This document shows, piece after piece, positions 42,888 through 51,799 of a DNA stretch of 64,000 nucleotides (its first letter is position 1; each line of letters starts with the position of its first letter). Source of the stretch: Sporolactobacillus kofuensis. Its GTDB lineage: Bacteria > Bacillota > Bacilli > Bacillales > Sporolactobacillaceae. A program made the position numbers and the translations under genes. The stretch lies in NCBI RefSeq assembly GCF_042660205.1, contig NZ_JBHSTQ010000002.1, positions 248,001 to 312,000 on the forward strand. The letters run 5' to 3'. Under the pieces are notes generated by a model that worked only from the letters and a program-made list of their open reading frames with translations, ran no database searches and was not told the DNA's origin.

Positions 42888-44132
42888 TTAAATTTGTCCT
42901 GCAACTTTATGATGATGGTGATGGTGCCGAAAACGATGGCACTCTCCATTCATGACCAGTTTGCGCACAATATAGGCGAGCAAAATACCAATGAAACAGA
43001 GAATTGAAATTGAAGCCACAACCCCCGCCCATCCATACCATTCAAGGAATAATCCACCAACAGGGCCAATAACACTGGATCCAACATAGTAGAAAAGTAA
43101 GTAAAGCGAAGATGACTGTGCTTTTTCACGCCTGTTGGCTAGAATTCCTACCCAACTGCTGGCAACCGAATGTCCTCCGAAAAAGCCAAACGTAAACATC
43201 ACTAAACCAAGTATTTTCAAGATTAGGATTGGGGACATCGTGATCAGTAAACCTGAAGTCATCATAATAATACAAAGTGCAATCACCCCAGATCGACTCG
43301 TATGATCAGACAATCGTCCCATCCATGTCGAACTAAATGTCCCAACAAGATAGATGATAAAAACAAAGCCAACTAAAGTTTGGCTCAAATTATACGGTGG
43401 TTCCATGAGCGGAATACCAAAGTAATTGTACACCGTCACAAAGCTTCCCATCATAATGAACCCGATTAAATAGAGGATGACCAGTGCTGGTGATTCAATA
43501 TTTTCAAGAAATCCTGCTGTCGTCCTTTTCATCGATCCACGTTTTGCATCAAAATGTTTCGATTTGGGGAGCAAGAGGATAAAAAGTACACACATAACTA
43601 AGTTTAGAATACCAAGAACTGCGATGGCTACATTCCAAGAAAAAGTATCACTAAGTGAGCCGACAATCAGTCGACCGGTCAATCCGCCCAGACTGTTTCC
43701 ACTCACATAGATTCCGATGACGTAACCAAGTACTTTCTTGTCAAATTCTTCATTAATATAAGCCATAGCAATCGATGGATAACCCGCAAGTAGTGCCCCT
43801 TGGATAAATCGTACGGCAATGAGTAAAGGAAGATAATGGATGAATCCGACAATTAGAGAAAGAAAGGCTGATGAGACAAGAGCAAGTACCATCACCTTTT
43901 TTCGGTCATACATACCTGAAGTGAAGGAAACAAATAATAGAAAAATGGCAAGTGCTCCAGTTGCTGCCGACAAAGTCAGACTAGCAGCAGCCGGTTGCAC
44001 ATTAAATTGAGCCGCAATCACCGCAATGACTGGTTGCGTACAGTAAAGATCCGCAAACATAATAAAACTACCCAGAAACAAAGCCACGAGTGTTCTTTTA
44101 AAAGCTTTGCTTTCTGGTGAAATGTAATTCAT
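42888..44132 (-). CDS. MFS transporter with a six-histidine tail
   Basis: A 414-residue transporter with about 12 membrane helices of the drug or sugar-efflux (YybF/YfmI, AraJ-like) branch: DLYCTQPVIAVIAAQF at helix 1 and SFTSGMYDRKKVMVLAL at loop 2-3 (the MFS motif A equivalent). After the last helix the tail reads VMNGECHRFRHHHHHHKVAGQI, with six consecutive His and more nearby, a plausible metal-binding end. A divergent LysR gene 316 bases away is its likely regulator. Substrate unknown. Confidence 0.82.
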   Translation of the reverse strand: MNYISPESKAFKRTLVALFLGSFIMFADLYCTQPVIAVIAAQFNVQPAAASLTLSAATGALAIFLLFVSFTSGMYDRKKVMVLALVSSAFLSLIVGFIHYLPLLIAVRFIQGALLAGYPSIAMAYINEEFDKKVLGYVIGIYVSGNSLGGLTGRLIVGSLSDTFSWNVAIAVLGILNLVMCVLFILLLPKSKHFDAKRGSMKRTTAGFLENIESPALVILYLIGFIMMGSFVTVYNYFGIPLMEPPYNLSQTLVGFVFIIYLVGTFSSTWMGRLSDHTSRSGVIALCIIMMTSGLLITMSPILILKILGLVMFTFGFFGGHSVASSWVGILANRREKAQSSSLYLLFYYVGSSVIGPVGGLFLEWYGWAGVVASISILCFIGILLAYIVRKLVMNGECHRFRHHHHHHKVAGQI

Positions 44133-44447
44133 AGAAAAATTCCATCCTCTCTGTTTCTCTTTGTATCATCCATACTATGACAAACAACAAGTGATGTCTA
44201 ATATATTCTGTGAATGATATTGATGCATGAAATCTGTTGAATGCACTACTGTGATGCTTTTCTACTTCAATTTTTGGACCCAATACAACAAGAAGCAGAG
44301 TGACAAATTCGGATGTTGTTCCTTCTGACACCCCTATTTTTAAAATGATCACAATAAATTTTCATAATGGTGAAATATTTTAGGTTGAATATGTTATCTT
44401 TATATTTACAATAGAATAAGCCTCTCAACTTCTAGGAGTGATCATTT
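44133..44447. promoter_or_regulatory. Divergent promoter region of MFS and LysR genes
   Basis: Plus strand: TTGAAT, 16 bases, TACAAT at about 44383-44412 before lysR. Minus strand: TTGTTT, 16 bases, TACAAA near 44162-44190 before the MFS gene; GTATCATCCATAC spans its -10. No other gene is supported here. Confidence 0.45.
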
Positions 44448-45326
44448 ATGGAATGGCAGCAGATTGAGTACTTTCAGAAAGTTGCTCAATTGCAGCACAT
44501 GACGCAAGCTGCGGAAGACTTGTCAATTTCTCAGCCTGCGCTCAGTAGATCAATCGCCCGACTTGAAGAGGAACTCGGTATTTCCCTTTTTGAGCGACAG
44601 GGTAGGAGCATCATCTTAAATCAGTACGGTAAAGTATTTCTGAAACACGTGAACCGAATTCTTAAAGAGATTGATGAAACAAAAATGGAGATCAAGTCCC
44701 TGCTTGACCCAGAATATGGTGAAGTTTCGTTAGGGTTCTTACACACTCTTGGGGTCAATATGATACCGGACATTCTCCGAGCATTTCAGAAAGAGCATGC
44801 CAACATTAAAATCAAGCTCTACCAAAATAACAATGTATCACTGCTCAAGCAGCTTCAAGCCGGAGAAATTGATTTGTGTCTCGTCCATCACTCATTTGAT
44901 GACCCACATGTTCAATGGGAAAGATTATGGGATGAGGAACTCTTTTTGATGCTCCCTGCGGCCCACCCCCTTGCAAAGCGTGAATCGATCACATTGGATG
45001 AAATTCAATCGGAGCCAATGATCGCGCTCAAAAAGGGGTACGAACTGCGTAAAATTGCCGATAAACTCTGCAGAAAAGCAAACTTCACGCCAAACATTAC
45101 TTTTGAAGGTGAAGAAGTAACGACGCTCGCCGGTCTCGTTGCCGCAGGTTTAGGCGTAGCCTTGCTTCCTGATCAAAAAGATATTGACGATAGCAAGGTA
45201 GCTAAGGTTCATGTACGATGGCCGAGCTGTTCACGTCAAATTGGGCTTTCTTGGTATGAAGACCGCGCATTATCACCGGCTTCTACACATTTTAAACGCT
45301 TTGTTTTTACTCATTATAGAGATTAA
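44448..45326 (+). CDS. LysR-family transcriptional regulator
   Basis: A 292-residue regulator. The N-terminal winged helix reads EYFQKVAQLQHMTQAAEDLSISQPALSRSIARLEEELGISLFER (canonical LysR, residues ~5-48), followed by a substrate-binding domain (~90-290) of the CynR/GltC type. AGGAGTG precedes the ATG. It is divergent from the MFS exporter gene and likely senses that exporter's substrate. The strong bidirectional terminator follows. Confidence 0.9.
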   Translation: MEWQQIEYFQKVAQLQHMTQAAEDLSISQPALSRSIARLEEELGISLFERQGRSIILNQYGKVFLKHVNRILKEIDETKMEIKSLLDPEYGEVSLGFLHTLGVNMIPDILRAFQKEHANIKIKLYQNNNVSLLKQLQAGEIDLCLVHHSFDDPHVQWERLWDEELFLMLPAAHPLAKRESITLDEIQSEPMIALKKGYELRKIADKLCRKANFTPNITFEGEEVTTLAGLVAAGLGVALLPDQKDIDDSKVAKVHVRWPSCSRQIGLSWYEDRALSPASTHFKRFVFTHYRD

Positions 45327-45328
45327 AA

Positions 45329-45372
45329 ATGAGGGACACCGATTATTCATCGGTGTCCCTCATTTTTTTCTA
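45329..45372. terminator. Bidirectional terminator
   Basis: Stem GAGGGACACCGAT / ATCGGTGTCCCTC with ATTTTTTTC on the plus strand and ATTTTTAATC on the minus strand; shared by lysR and the convergent yitT-like gene. Confidence 0.88.
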
Positions 45373-45377
45373 TACGT

Positions 45378-46358
45378 TTATTTTGCAGTGGATGGATTGA
45401 ATAATTTTTGGAACCGCTCATAGTCCTGAGCGCCGAGCGTCTGTTCCATCTTTTGCGAATGCTCCCCATGCTTCATCGCTTGAATAGCCATTTGTTGCTC
45501 TTCAGTGTGAAACGTACCAATAATTTTATTGGTTTCCAAAATATTTGTAAATGCATTCGGATCAATGGCCTTGATTAAGCGTTCCATCTTGTACAATTCA
45601 TAGTGGCTAATGACCATCATCACCGTACTCTTCTTCGTTCCGGTATAGCCACCATATGAAGGAATGATCGTCATTCCGCGATCAAACTGGTCCTGAATAG
45701 CCTCAGTTAATCGCTCTGCCTGATCGGTGATGGTCAACACCGTCAACTTCTGATATTTGGTATGAATCATATCGATCACATAGCTGTTCACAAATCGTGA
45801 AATTAACGTATAAAGTGCATACTGCCATTCATAGACCGCACCGGCGATGATAATAATAATACCATTTAAAATTAAAAAGTATTTTCCTGATGAGGCATTA
45901 CGGTTCCTCCTTGTCAGGAAGATCGCAATAATATCAAGCCCACCGGTTGAAATACCGTACTTCAAAGCAACGCCTACACCAACCGCAGAAATCAATCCAC
46001 CAAATATTGAATTCAATAAAATATCCGATGACAAAGGGTGTACCGGAAGCACCGTAAGAAAAAATGAGGTCAACATCACAGTAATAAAACTAAATAAAGT
46101 AAAGCTCTTCCCTACCCGATACCATCCTAATACAGCAATCGGCAAGTTCAGAATCAAAACCAACAAACCGATCGAAAGATGAAGATGCACCCTGTCAAAC
46201 AAAATGTCGGAAATCAGCTGAGCAGCGCCATTGATTCCTGCTGCATACACATGCGCCGGCACAAGGAACAAATTCATGCTTATCGCGCATAAGAAAGCAG
46301 CACAAATTGAAATACCTGACTTTTTAATAAGTTCACCAATTGCAGAAGAAGTCGCCAT
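45378..46358 (-). CDS. YitT-family membrane protein (DUF161 + DUF2179)
   Basis: A 326-residue protein: five or six membrane helices (~15-200) of DUF161, then a cytoplasmic DUF2179 domain (~215-300; TIIPSYGGYTGTKKSTVMMV). YitT-type proteins are widespread in Bacilli with several paralogues and unknown role. Typical signatures are NLFLVPAHVYAAGINGAAQLI at helix 1 and GGLISAVGVGVALKYGISTGG. Monocistronic. Confidence 0.87.
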   Translation of the reverse strand: MATSSAIGELIKKSGISICAAFLCAISMNLFLVPAHVYAAGINGAAQLISDILFDRVHLHLSIGLLVLILNLPIAVLGWYRVGKSFTLFSFITVMLTSFFLTVLPVHPLSSDILLNSIFGGLISAVGVGVALKYGISTGGLDIIAIFLTRRNRNASSGKYFLILNGIIIIIAGAVYEWQYALYTLISRFVNSYVIDMIHTKYQKLTVLTITDQAERLTEAIQDQFDRGMTIIPSYGGYTGTKKSTVMMVISHYELYKMERLIKAIDPNAFTNILETNKIIGTFHTEEQQMAIQAMKHGEHSQKMEQTLGAQDYERFQKLFNPSTAK

Positions 46359-46597
46359 TTCTGTCTTCCTTTATTTAAGTGTATTTTTTCTATTTCCTTG
46401 GGTCTCAAATTATAGCACCTTCATTTTATGATTCAACACCTAAAGACATTTTCCTAAAAGTTTCATTTATCTCACTAAATGAATTTTCATAATATTGATC
46501 GCTCTCGATGAACAACCTTTCCCAAGTACTGATTAGTTGCCCTTATCCTTATGATCTTGTTACAATGTAGTTAGTTTCAGATGACGGCTATCACCGA

Positions 46598-46626
46598 TTC
46601 AATGAATGAAACTGACAGAATATAAT
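46598..46626 (+). promoter_or_regulatory. Candidate promoter of spxH
   Basis: TTCAAT, 17 bases, TATAAT, leaving a 110-base leader before spxH. A second candidate (TTGCCC, 18 bases, TACAAT) lies 60 bases upstream. The rest of the 46359-46741 gap shows only a short upstream frame (46651-46755). Confidence 0.5.
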
Positions 46627-46741
46627 AAAGGCAGGTTGACTTTATCAATAATGGATAATCCGGATATCGGCAAAGCCTATCTGAGTCAGGCGCCATTTTT
46701 GATGCCGTTGCAGTTAAAAATTCTTCTAAAGGTGGGGTTCC

Positions 46742-47647
46742 ATGACACGCTTTGACGAAGGATCAACATGTGAAGGAACACCAGGAAACGAATCATGTAC
46801 GATCAGACCAAATAAGAAACGGTCCTTTCAACGTGTTGAGATCCTGACTTTCATTGACCCACTTTGTTTTGAATGCTGGGGGTTTGAACCCCTACTGAAA
46901 AAGTTTATTTTTCAATACCATGAGTATTTTACATTTCGCGTTTTATTGACAACAAATCATGACACAACAAATCGTTGCCAATTTCACCGTGCAAAAAAAA
47001 TTGCTGAGGAATGGGACAAATACGCGCGCCTCACCGGTATGTGCTGTGACAGTGACGTATGGCGTGAAAATCCTCCTTCCCCCTATTCCATTGCTTACGC
47101 GATTAAGGCTGCTGAATTTCAAGGGGGAGCAGCCGGACAAATTTTTCTCCGCCGTGTTCGTGAACAAATATTTCTTAAAAAGCACGGTTTGAATCAGTTT
47201 AATGAACTTTTGGAAGTCGCTCAGCTGGCAGGATTGGATGTTGAAGAGTTCTCTAATGATTATCATTCCTGCCGCCCGATCAAAGCTTTTCAATGTGACC
47301 GGCGATTAGCAAATGAATTATCCATTACCGAGTTACCAACACTTGTTTTTTCAGCACCTTGCGATGACTCGGAAGCCATCAAGGTTAACGGTCACTACCC
47401 GTATTCAGTGTATGTGCAGGTTTTAACCGAATTATTAGGTGAAGAACCTATTCCGGCTCCGAATCTTCCACTAAAAGATTATTTTCAACAGCAATGCTTT
47501 TTGACCACCCAAGAAGTGGCCGTCATTTATGATCTAAGCGAAGAAGAAGCGTTGAAAGAATTACGCAAGCTGCAGCTGCAGCAAATTATTGAACCGATTG
47601 TTTTAAAAAGCGGTGCGTATTGGACGTATATCGCCAAAACCAAATAA
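46742..47647 (+). CDS. spxH: ClpXP adaptor protein SpxH (YjbH)
   Basis: A 301-residue cytoplasmic adaptor that delivers Spx to ClpXP. It has a DsbA-like thioredoxin fold with the active site region FIDPLCFECWGFEPLL (CxxC, ~40), further Cys (RCQFHR, CCDSDVW) and a C-terminal winged-helix-like end. The N-terminus (GSTCEGTPGNESC) carries two more Cys, in line with zinc or redox control known for SpxH. GGTGGGG precedes the ATG. Its target spx lies 8 kb away in the same block. Confidence 0.87.
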   Translation: MTRFDEGSTCEGTPGNESCTIRPNKKRSFQRVEILTFIDPLCFECWGFEPLLKKFIFQYHEYFTFRVLLTTNHDTTNRCQFHRAKKIAEEWDKYARLTGMCCDSDVWRENPPSPYSIAYAIKAAEFQGGAAGQIFLRRVREQIFLKKHGLNQFNELLEVAQLAGLDVEEFSNDYHSCRPIKAFQCDRRLANELSITELPTLVFSAPCDDSEAIKVNGHYPYSVYVQVLTELLGEEPIPAPNLPLKDYFQQQCFLTTQEVAVIYDLSEEEALKELRKLQLQQIIEPIVLKSGAYWTYIAKTK

Positions 47648-47657
47648 GCAGTCAATA

Positions 47658-47700
47658 AAAGCCTTACTTCTTAAAAAATGAGAAGTAAGGCTTATTTTTC
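47658..47700 (+). terminator. Rho-independent terminator of spxH
   Basis: Stem AAGCCTTACTTCT / AGAAGTAAGGCTT followed by ATTTTTC. Confidence 0.87.
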
Positions 47701-47739
47701 TGTTTTTTCCTTTTTGTTCCTGATGATTGCCAATAAAAA

Positions 47740-47753
47740 CGAACATATGTTTT
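47740..47753. promoter_or_regulatory. LexA (SOS) box 1
   Basis: CGAACATATGTTTT matches CGAACNNNNGTTCG except at the last two positions; just upstream of the uvrX promoter. Confidence 0.65.
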
Positions 47754-47761
47754 TATTTCCA

Positions 47762-47791
47762 TTGTTAAAAGAACAAATGTTCGTGTATAAT
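47762..47791 (+). promoter_or_regulatory. uvrX promoter
   Basis: TTGTTA, 18 bases, TATAAT, with LexA box 2 in the spacer. Confidence 0.7.
47770..47783. promoter_or_regulatory. LexA (SOS) box 2
   Basis: AGAACAAATGTTCG keeps the GAAC-N4-GTTC core perfectly and lies between -35 and -10 of uvrX, where LexA would block RNA polymerase. Confidence 0.85.
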
Positions 47792-47822
47792 AAACGCATA
47801 TTCACGAATATGAGGTGGCAAC

Positions 47823-49052
47823 ATGAATCGGGTCATTTTCCTAATCGATATGCAAACCTTTTATGCTTCCGTTGAAAAGGCGGATTTCCCGGAATTTAGA
47901 GATCGGCCTCTGATCGTTGCTGGCGATCCAAAACAGAGAAGTGGCATTGTACTGGCCGCTTGCCCGATCGCCAAGCAATTTGGCGTGCTTACCGCAGAAC
48001 CGCTCGGCCAGGCACTGCTAAAATGCCCACAGGCAGTCATCCGTTTGCCGCGCATGCAGCACTATATTGATATTTCTACTCAAGTCACACGATTTCTCAA
48101 TCAATTTACCGATCTGGTGGAACCGTACTCGATTGACGAACAGTTTATTGATGTGACGAATAGTCAAAACATCTTTGGTTCTCCATGGACGATTGCGCGG
48201 AAAATTCAACACTGCATGCAAGAACATTTCGGTATCTATGCACGTATCGGCATTGGACCAAATAAGGTTCTGGCAAAAATGGCTTGCGATCATTTTGGCA
48301 AAAAAAACAAGACCGGTATTTTCGAATTGAACCGAAAAAATATTGAGCGTTACCTTTGGCCATTGCCTATTGGAGAATTATTTGGCGTCGGACATCGTAT
48401 GGAGCAACATTTTATCGGAATGGGTATTCGCAGAATCGGGCATCTCGCCCAATATCCTGTACATCTGCTTCGTAAGCGGTGGGGGGTGAACGGCGAGCTG
48501 CTGTGGCGAACGGCGCATGGGCTGGACCACGCTCCTGTCTCACCCGGAACCTTTACTGAACAAAAAGCGATCGGGCACCACATGACACTGCCCTATGATT
48601 ATCCGGATCTAAAGGATATACGCGTTATTCTTCTTGAATTGAGTGAGGAGGTGGCTTATCGAGCGCGTACCAAGCATTACATGGGAAATGTCGTTTCTGT
48701 AGGCATTTCCGGCACCTTTGAACGGCACACGGGCTTTCACCGTCAGATTAAGCTGCCGTTCGCCACGAATTTCGGCATGGACATTTATCACGCCACTAAC
48801 CTACTGTTTACAGAAAGCTGGGATGGACTTCCTGTACGGGCCGCCGCGGTCACACTCGGAGATTTGCAGCCAGCTTCAGCTAATTATCAGCTTGATCTAT
48901 TTGCCCATCATGAAGAAAAGGAAAAGTTAAGCAGCGCAGTGGATACGATCTATCGAAAGTATGGGAAAACAGCAATTTTCCGTGGCACTTCGCTGATGCC
49001 GTCCAGCCAGCTGCGGGCTCGTGCCAGCAAAATTGGGGGGCATTTCAAATGA
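47823..49052 (+). CDS. uvrX: Y-family DNA polymerase, UvrX/YqjW type
   Basis: A 409-residue SOS translesion polymerase. Catalytic residues are present: FLIDMQTFYASVEKA (first Asp), and SIDEQFIDVT (Asp-Glu pair, ~103). The IDMQ variant of the usual VDMNSF motif and the length mark the UvrX/YqjW branch, not DinB or UmuC. GAGGTGG precedes the ATG. Transcription is under two LexA boxes. It starts an operon with the following gene through an ATGA overlap. In B. subtilis this position holds yjbI, so it was likely inserted here. Confidence 0.88.
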   Translation: MNRVIFLIDMQTFYASVEKADFPEFRDRPLIVAGDPKQRSGIVLAACPIAKQFGVLTAEPLGQALLKCPQAVIRLPRMQHYIDISTQVTRFLNQFTDLVEPYSIDEQFIDVTNSQNIFGSPWTIARKIQHCMQEHFGIYARIGIGPNKVLAKMACDHFGKKNKTGIFELNRKNIERYLWPLPIGELFGVGHRMEQHFIGMGIRRIGHLAQYPVHLLRKRWGVNGELLWRTAHGLDHAPVSPGTFTEQKAIGHHMTLPYDYPDLKDIRVILLELSEEVAYRARTKHYMGNVVSVGISGTFERHTGFHRQIKLPFATNFGMDIYHATNLLFTESWDGLPVRAAAVTLGDLQPASANYQLDLFAHHEEKEKLSSAVDTIYRKYGKTAIFRGTSLMPSSQLRARASKIGGHFK

Positions 49053-49414
49053 GTGACGATGAACGCTATCTTCCGGCTTCTGAGATGACACCAGATGAAA
49101 CCAGAATTGCCACTGAGTATGCACTTTTGCCGCTCATCCGCATGGCACTCGCACGTGATCGCCAAGTCATTGCGATAACCCATACAAAATTCCGTGTACT
49201 CTATTTGGAAATTTTTGATGATATCATCCATGAAGTCACGCAGGACTTACGTGAGAACAAGCAAGAACTCTTTGCCCACCACATCAGAATGACGAAACGC
49301 GACTGGTTCAGTTATGACGTGTATATCCGCGGACGACTTTTTGACTTCGTCTATCAGAAAAGTGTGGCGATGGATTGGATCCATGAACGTTTAAAAATGT
49401 ACCTCAGACCTTAA
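49049..49414 (+). CDS. SOS-operon small protein at the YolD-like position
   Basis: A 121-residue helical protein (LLPLIRMALARDRQVIAITH; DFVYQKSVAMDWIHERL). It overlaps uvrX by ATGA, so it is translationally coupled and LexA-controlled. Partners of UvrX in Bacillus are YolD-like (yqjX) proteins; the present sequence lacks the usual DRGMIKW start, so the position matches but family membership is unproven. It may be a divergent accessory of the polymerase. Confidence 0.65.
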   Translation: MSDDERYLPASEMTPDETRIATEYALLPLIRMALARDRQVIAITHTKFRVLYLEIFDDIIHEVTQDLRENKQELFAHHIRMTKRDWFSYDVYIRGRLFDFVYQKSVAMDWIHERLKMYLRP

Positions 49415-49564
49415 CCGAACATTCTCTATTGTCCTACGCATAGGATTTTCATAGCGCCTGTATATTTGGTTAGGATGACGCAAAGTAAATCCATGACCAT
49501 GGAGGTATTTTTGACTGTTCATCTTCATAAGGTTGTTCTAAGAGAATCTATGGAGGAACGATTC

Positions 49565-49741
49565 ATGAAATCGGTCATATTCTGTCTACTCGCCGCACTG
49601 GTTGTATTTCTTTTCTATCATTTTCTACTTGGCCTGCTTCACCTTGAATCGCTATTTATCTCCGGAGCACTGCTCTTCTTGACTATTTTCCTCATGGTCC
49701 GCTTTCTGACCTGGCACAGGGGCAACAAGGGTAAGAACTAA
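49565..49741 (+). CDS. 58-residue two-helix membrane protein
   Basis: Two hydrophobic segments (FCLLAALVVFLFYHFLLGLL and LFISGALLFLTIFLMVRFL) and a basic tail (HRGNKGKN). GGAGGAACGATTC lies directly before the ATG at 49565, and this defines the start; an upstream in-frame ATG at 49466 has no site. Family unknown. It stands between the uvrX operon and a bidirectional terminator. Confidence 0.6.
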   Translation: MKSVIFCLLAALVVFLFYHFLLGLLHLESLFISGALLFLTIFLMVRFLTWHRGNKGKN

Positions 49742-49780
49742 AAGACGGGACTGAAGCTTCGGCTCCAGTCCCGTCTTTTA
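49740..49780. terminator. Bidirectional terminator between the 58-residue gene and pepF
   Basis: A 14-bp stem AAAAGACGGGACTG / CAGTCCCGTCTTTT overlapping the stop codon. Confidence 0.85.
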
Positions 49781-49791
49781 GTTCATGCTTA

Positions 49792-51606
49792 TTAGCTAAA
49801 CAATAGTTCCTCTGTTTCGTCCAGAACTTTACTGAACACATCCATCGCTTGTTGGACAGGTTTAGGATCCGCCATGTCCACACCCGCCTTTTTGAGCACT
49901 TCAATTGGAGAATCTGAGCTGCCCGATTTCAGGTAGTTTTTATAACGCTCAACTGCCGGTGCACCTTCCTGCAAAATCTGTGAGGACAATGCAGACGCGG
50001 CGCTATACCCTGTCGCATATTGGTAAACATAATAATTGTAGTAGAAATGCGGAATTCGCGCCCATTCGAGGCCAATTTCCTCGTCAACAACGATATCCGG
50101 TCCAAAATATGTTTTATTTAGATCGTAATAAGTCTTTGTTAGAAGATCAGCCGTCAGCGCTTCTCCGGCACGTGCTTTTTCATGAATGATATGTTCGAAC
50201 TCAGCAAACATGGTTTGTCTGAAGACCGTTCCTTTAAAGCCTTCTAACTGATTATTTAGCAGATAAAGTTTCTTTTTCTTATCATCCGTATTTTCCAGCA
50301 TGTAGTGATTCAGCAACGCTTCATTGCACGTCGATGCCACTTCCGCCACGAAAATAGAATAATCCGAATACGGATACGGCTGGCAAGTACGTGAATAATA
50401 GCTGTGCATTGAGTGGCCTAATTCATGTGCAAGCGTGAACACGCCGTTGACATTATCCTGCCAGTTCAGGAGAACATAGGGCATTGTGCCGTAACTACCA
50501 CCTGAATAAGCACCGCTCCGTTTATTTTGCGTCTCCCGGACATCAATCCAACGTTTTTCAAAGCCATCCTTGATTACATCAATGTAGTCTTCACCAAGTG
50601 GGGCCAGCGCTTTAAGTACAATCTCCTTAGCTTCATCGTAAGTGACTTCAATCTTGGCATTCGGCACAAGCGGCGCATAGAGGTCATACATGTGTAATTT
50701 ATCGACGCCAAGTGCCTTTTTGCGTAATGCCACATAGCGGTACATCAACGGTAGATTTTCATGAATTGTTTTAATCAGATTGTCATAGACCGTTTCAGGA
50801 ACTTCATTGCTGAACAATGCGGCTTCGCGTGCCGACTGATAATGACGCGCCTGTGCATAAAAAGTATCCCGTTTGATCTGGCCGCTTAGTGTCGAAGCTA
50901 GTGTGTTTTTGAACGCACCATAGGTTTTATAGATCCCCTCAAACGTATCCTTACGAACTTGCCGATTTTCACTTTCCATAAGCGTGCCATAACGCCCATG
51001 GGTAATCTCGATGTCCTTTCCATCTTCACCTTTGATTGTGGGAAATTTTAAATCAGCATTATTCAACATCCCAAAAGTGGTCGACGATGCATCGGTTACC
51101 TCTCCAACTGCAGCAAGAAGTGCTTCTTTTTCACTATCCAGAACGTGCGGACGGGTTCTAATAATTTCATCGAGTGCACGACGGTAGAGTTGTAACCCTT
51201 CATTACTTTCCAAGTAGGTTTTCAAGGTTTGCGGATCAATAGACAGAATTTCCGGAACAACAAAAGCCAGCTTACTTCCGGACACAGCGACTAGATTTCC
51301 AGCTCGATCGTGCAGCGCCTGGAAGGTCGCATTTGCTGTGTTCTCGTCGTTTTTCATGTGTGCATAGACAAAGACTTTGTACAAAAGTTCAGTCATTTCA
51401 TCCTGCTTTTTAAGCAAAGAATATAAATTTTCAGCGGATGCTCCAAGTTTGCCTTTAAACTGCTCAGCTTCCGCAATTAGATCCTTTACTTTATTAAACG
51501 CACGTTCCCATGCTTCCACACTTGAAAAGATAGCTTCCAGATTCCATGTTTCTTCAACTGGAATATCCTCTCTCCTAGGGAGCGCATTAGTTTGTTCACC
51601 AGCCAT
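49792..51606 (-). CDS. pepF: Oligoendopeptidase F
   Basis: A 604-residue M3-family zinc peptidase that breaks down imported or intracellular oligopeptides. The motif is FTLAHELGHSMHSYYS (~390), with a third-ligand Glu downstream in EVASTCNEALL. Length and the conserved coiA-pepF-spxH order identify it as PepF/YjbG. In B. subtilis overexpressed PepF affects sporulation. GGAGGTG precedes the ATG. The Opp importer for its substrates is in the same block. Confidence 0.93.
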   Translation of the reverse strand: MAGEQTNALPRREDIPVEETWNLEAIFSSVEAWERAFNKVKDLIAEAEQFKGKLGASAENLYSLLKKQDEMTELLYKVFVYAHMKNDENTANATFQALHDRAGNLVAVSGSKLAFVVPEILSIDPQTLKTYLESNEGLQLYRRALDEIIRTRPHVLDSEKEALLAAVGEVTDASSTTFGMLNNADLKFPTIKGEDGKDIEITHGRYGTLMESENRQVRKDTFEGIYKTYGAFKNTLASTLSGQIKRDTFYAQARHYQSAREAALFSNEVPETVYDNLIKTIHENLPLMYRYVALRKKALGVDKLHMYDLYAPLVPNAKIEVTYDEAKEIVLKALAPLGEDYIDVIKDGFEKRWIDVRETQNKRSGAYSGGSYGTMPYVLLNWQDNVNGVFTLAHELGHSMHSYYSRTCQPYPYSDYSIFVAEVASTCNEALLNHYMLENTDDKKKKLYLLNNQLEGFKGTVFRQTMFAEFEHIIHEKARAGEALTADLLTKTYYDLNKTYFGPDIVVDEEIGLEWARIPHFYYNYYVYQYATGYSAASALSSQILQEGAPAVERYKNYLKSGSSDSPIEVLKKAGVDMADPKPVQQAMDVFSKVLDETEELLFS

Positions 51607-51799
51607 TGCGGCACCTCCAATATCGTTGCTTTTCCAAAAAATGTATCAATATTATCCTACTTCTTTTTTCCTTTTTACGCAAAACTAAACCAATCTCAAT
51701 AGTCTCGAGGTCATCAGGAACAAGCCCGAAGTGTCTCGCAACCACGCATTCATAGACCCATTCCTCCGAGAAACCGTTTAGACATACGTTATTTCTCAT
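51596..51799 (-). CDS. Possible 67-residue protein between coiA and pepF
   Basis: An open frame that exactly bridges the coiA-pepF gap, overlapping the coiA end by 11 bases and the pepF start by 11 bases (MRNNVCLNGFSEEWVYECVV...). No ribosome binding site is visible and the sequence is not recognised. It could be real through coupling to coiA, or a chance frame. Confidence 0.25.
   Translation of the reverse strand: MRNNVCLNGFSEEWVYECVVARHFGLVPDDLETIEIGLVLRKKEKRSRIILIHFLEKQRYWRCRNGW

Noticed and set aside
42888..42960. Cloning-tag contamination as the source of the six-His tail
   Set aside because: The tail is followed by native-looking residues, a stop and a proper terminator within continuous chromosomal sequence.
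44098..44352. An 84-codon minus-strand frame across the MFS start
   Set aside because: It overlaps the MFS gene start and the divergent promoter region, without binding site or family resemblance.
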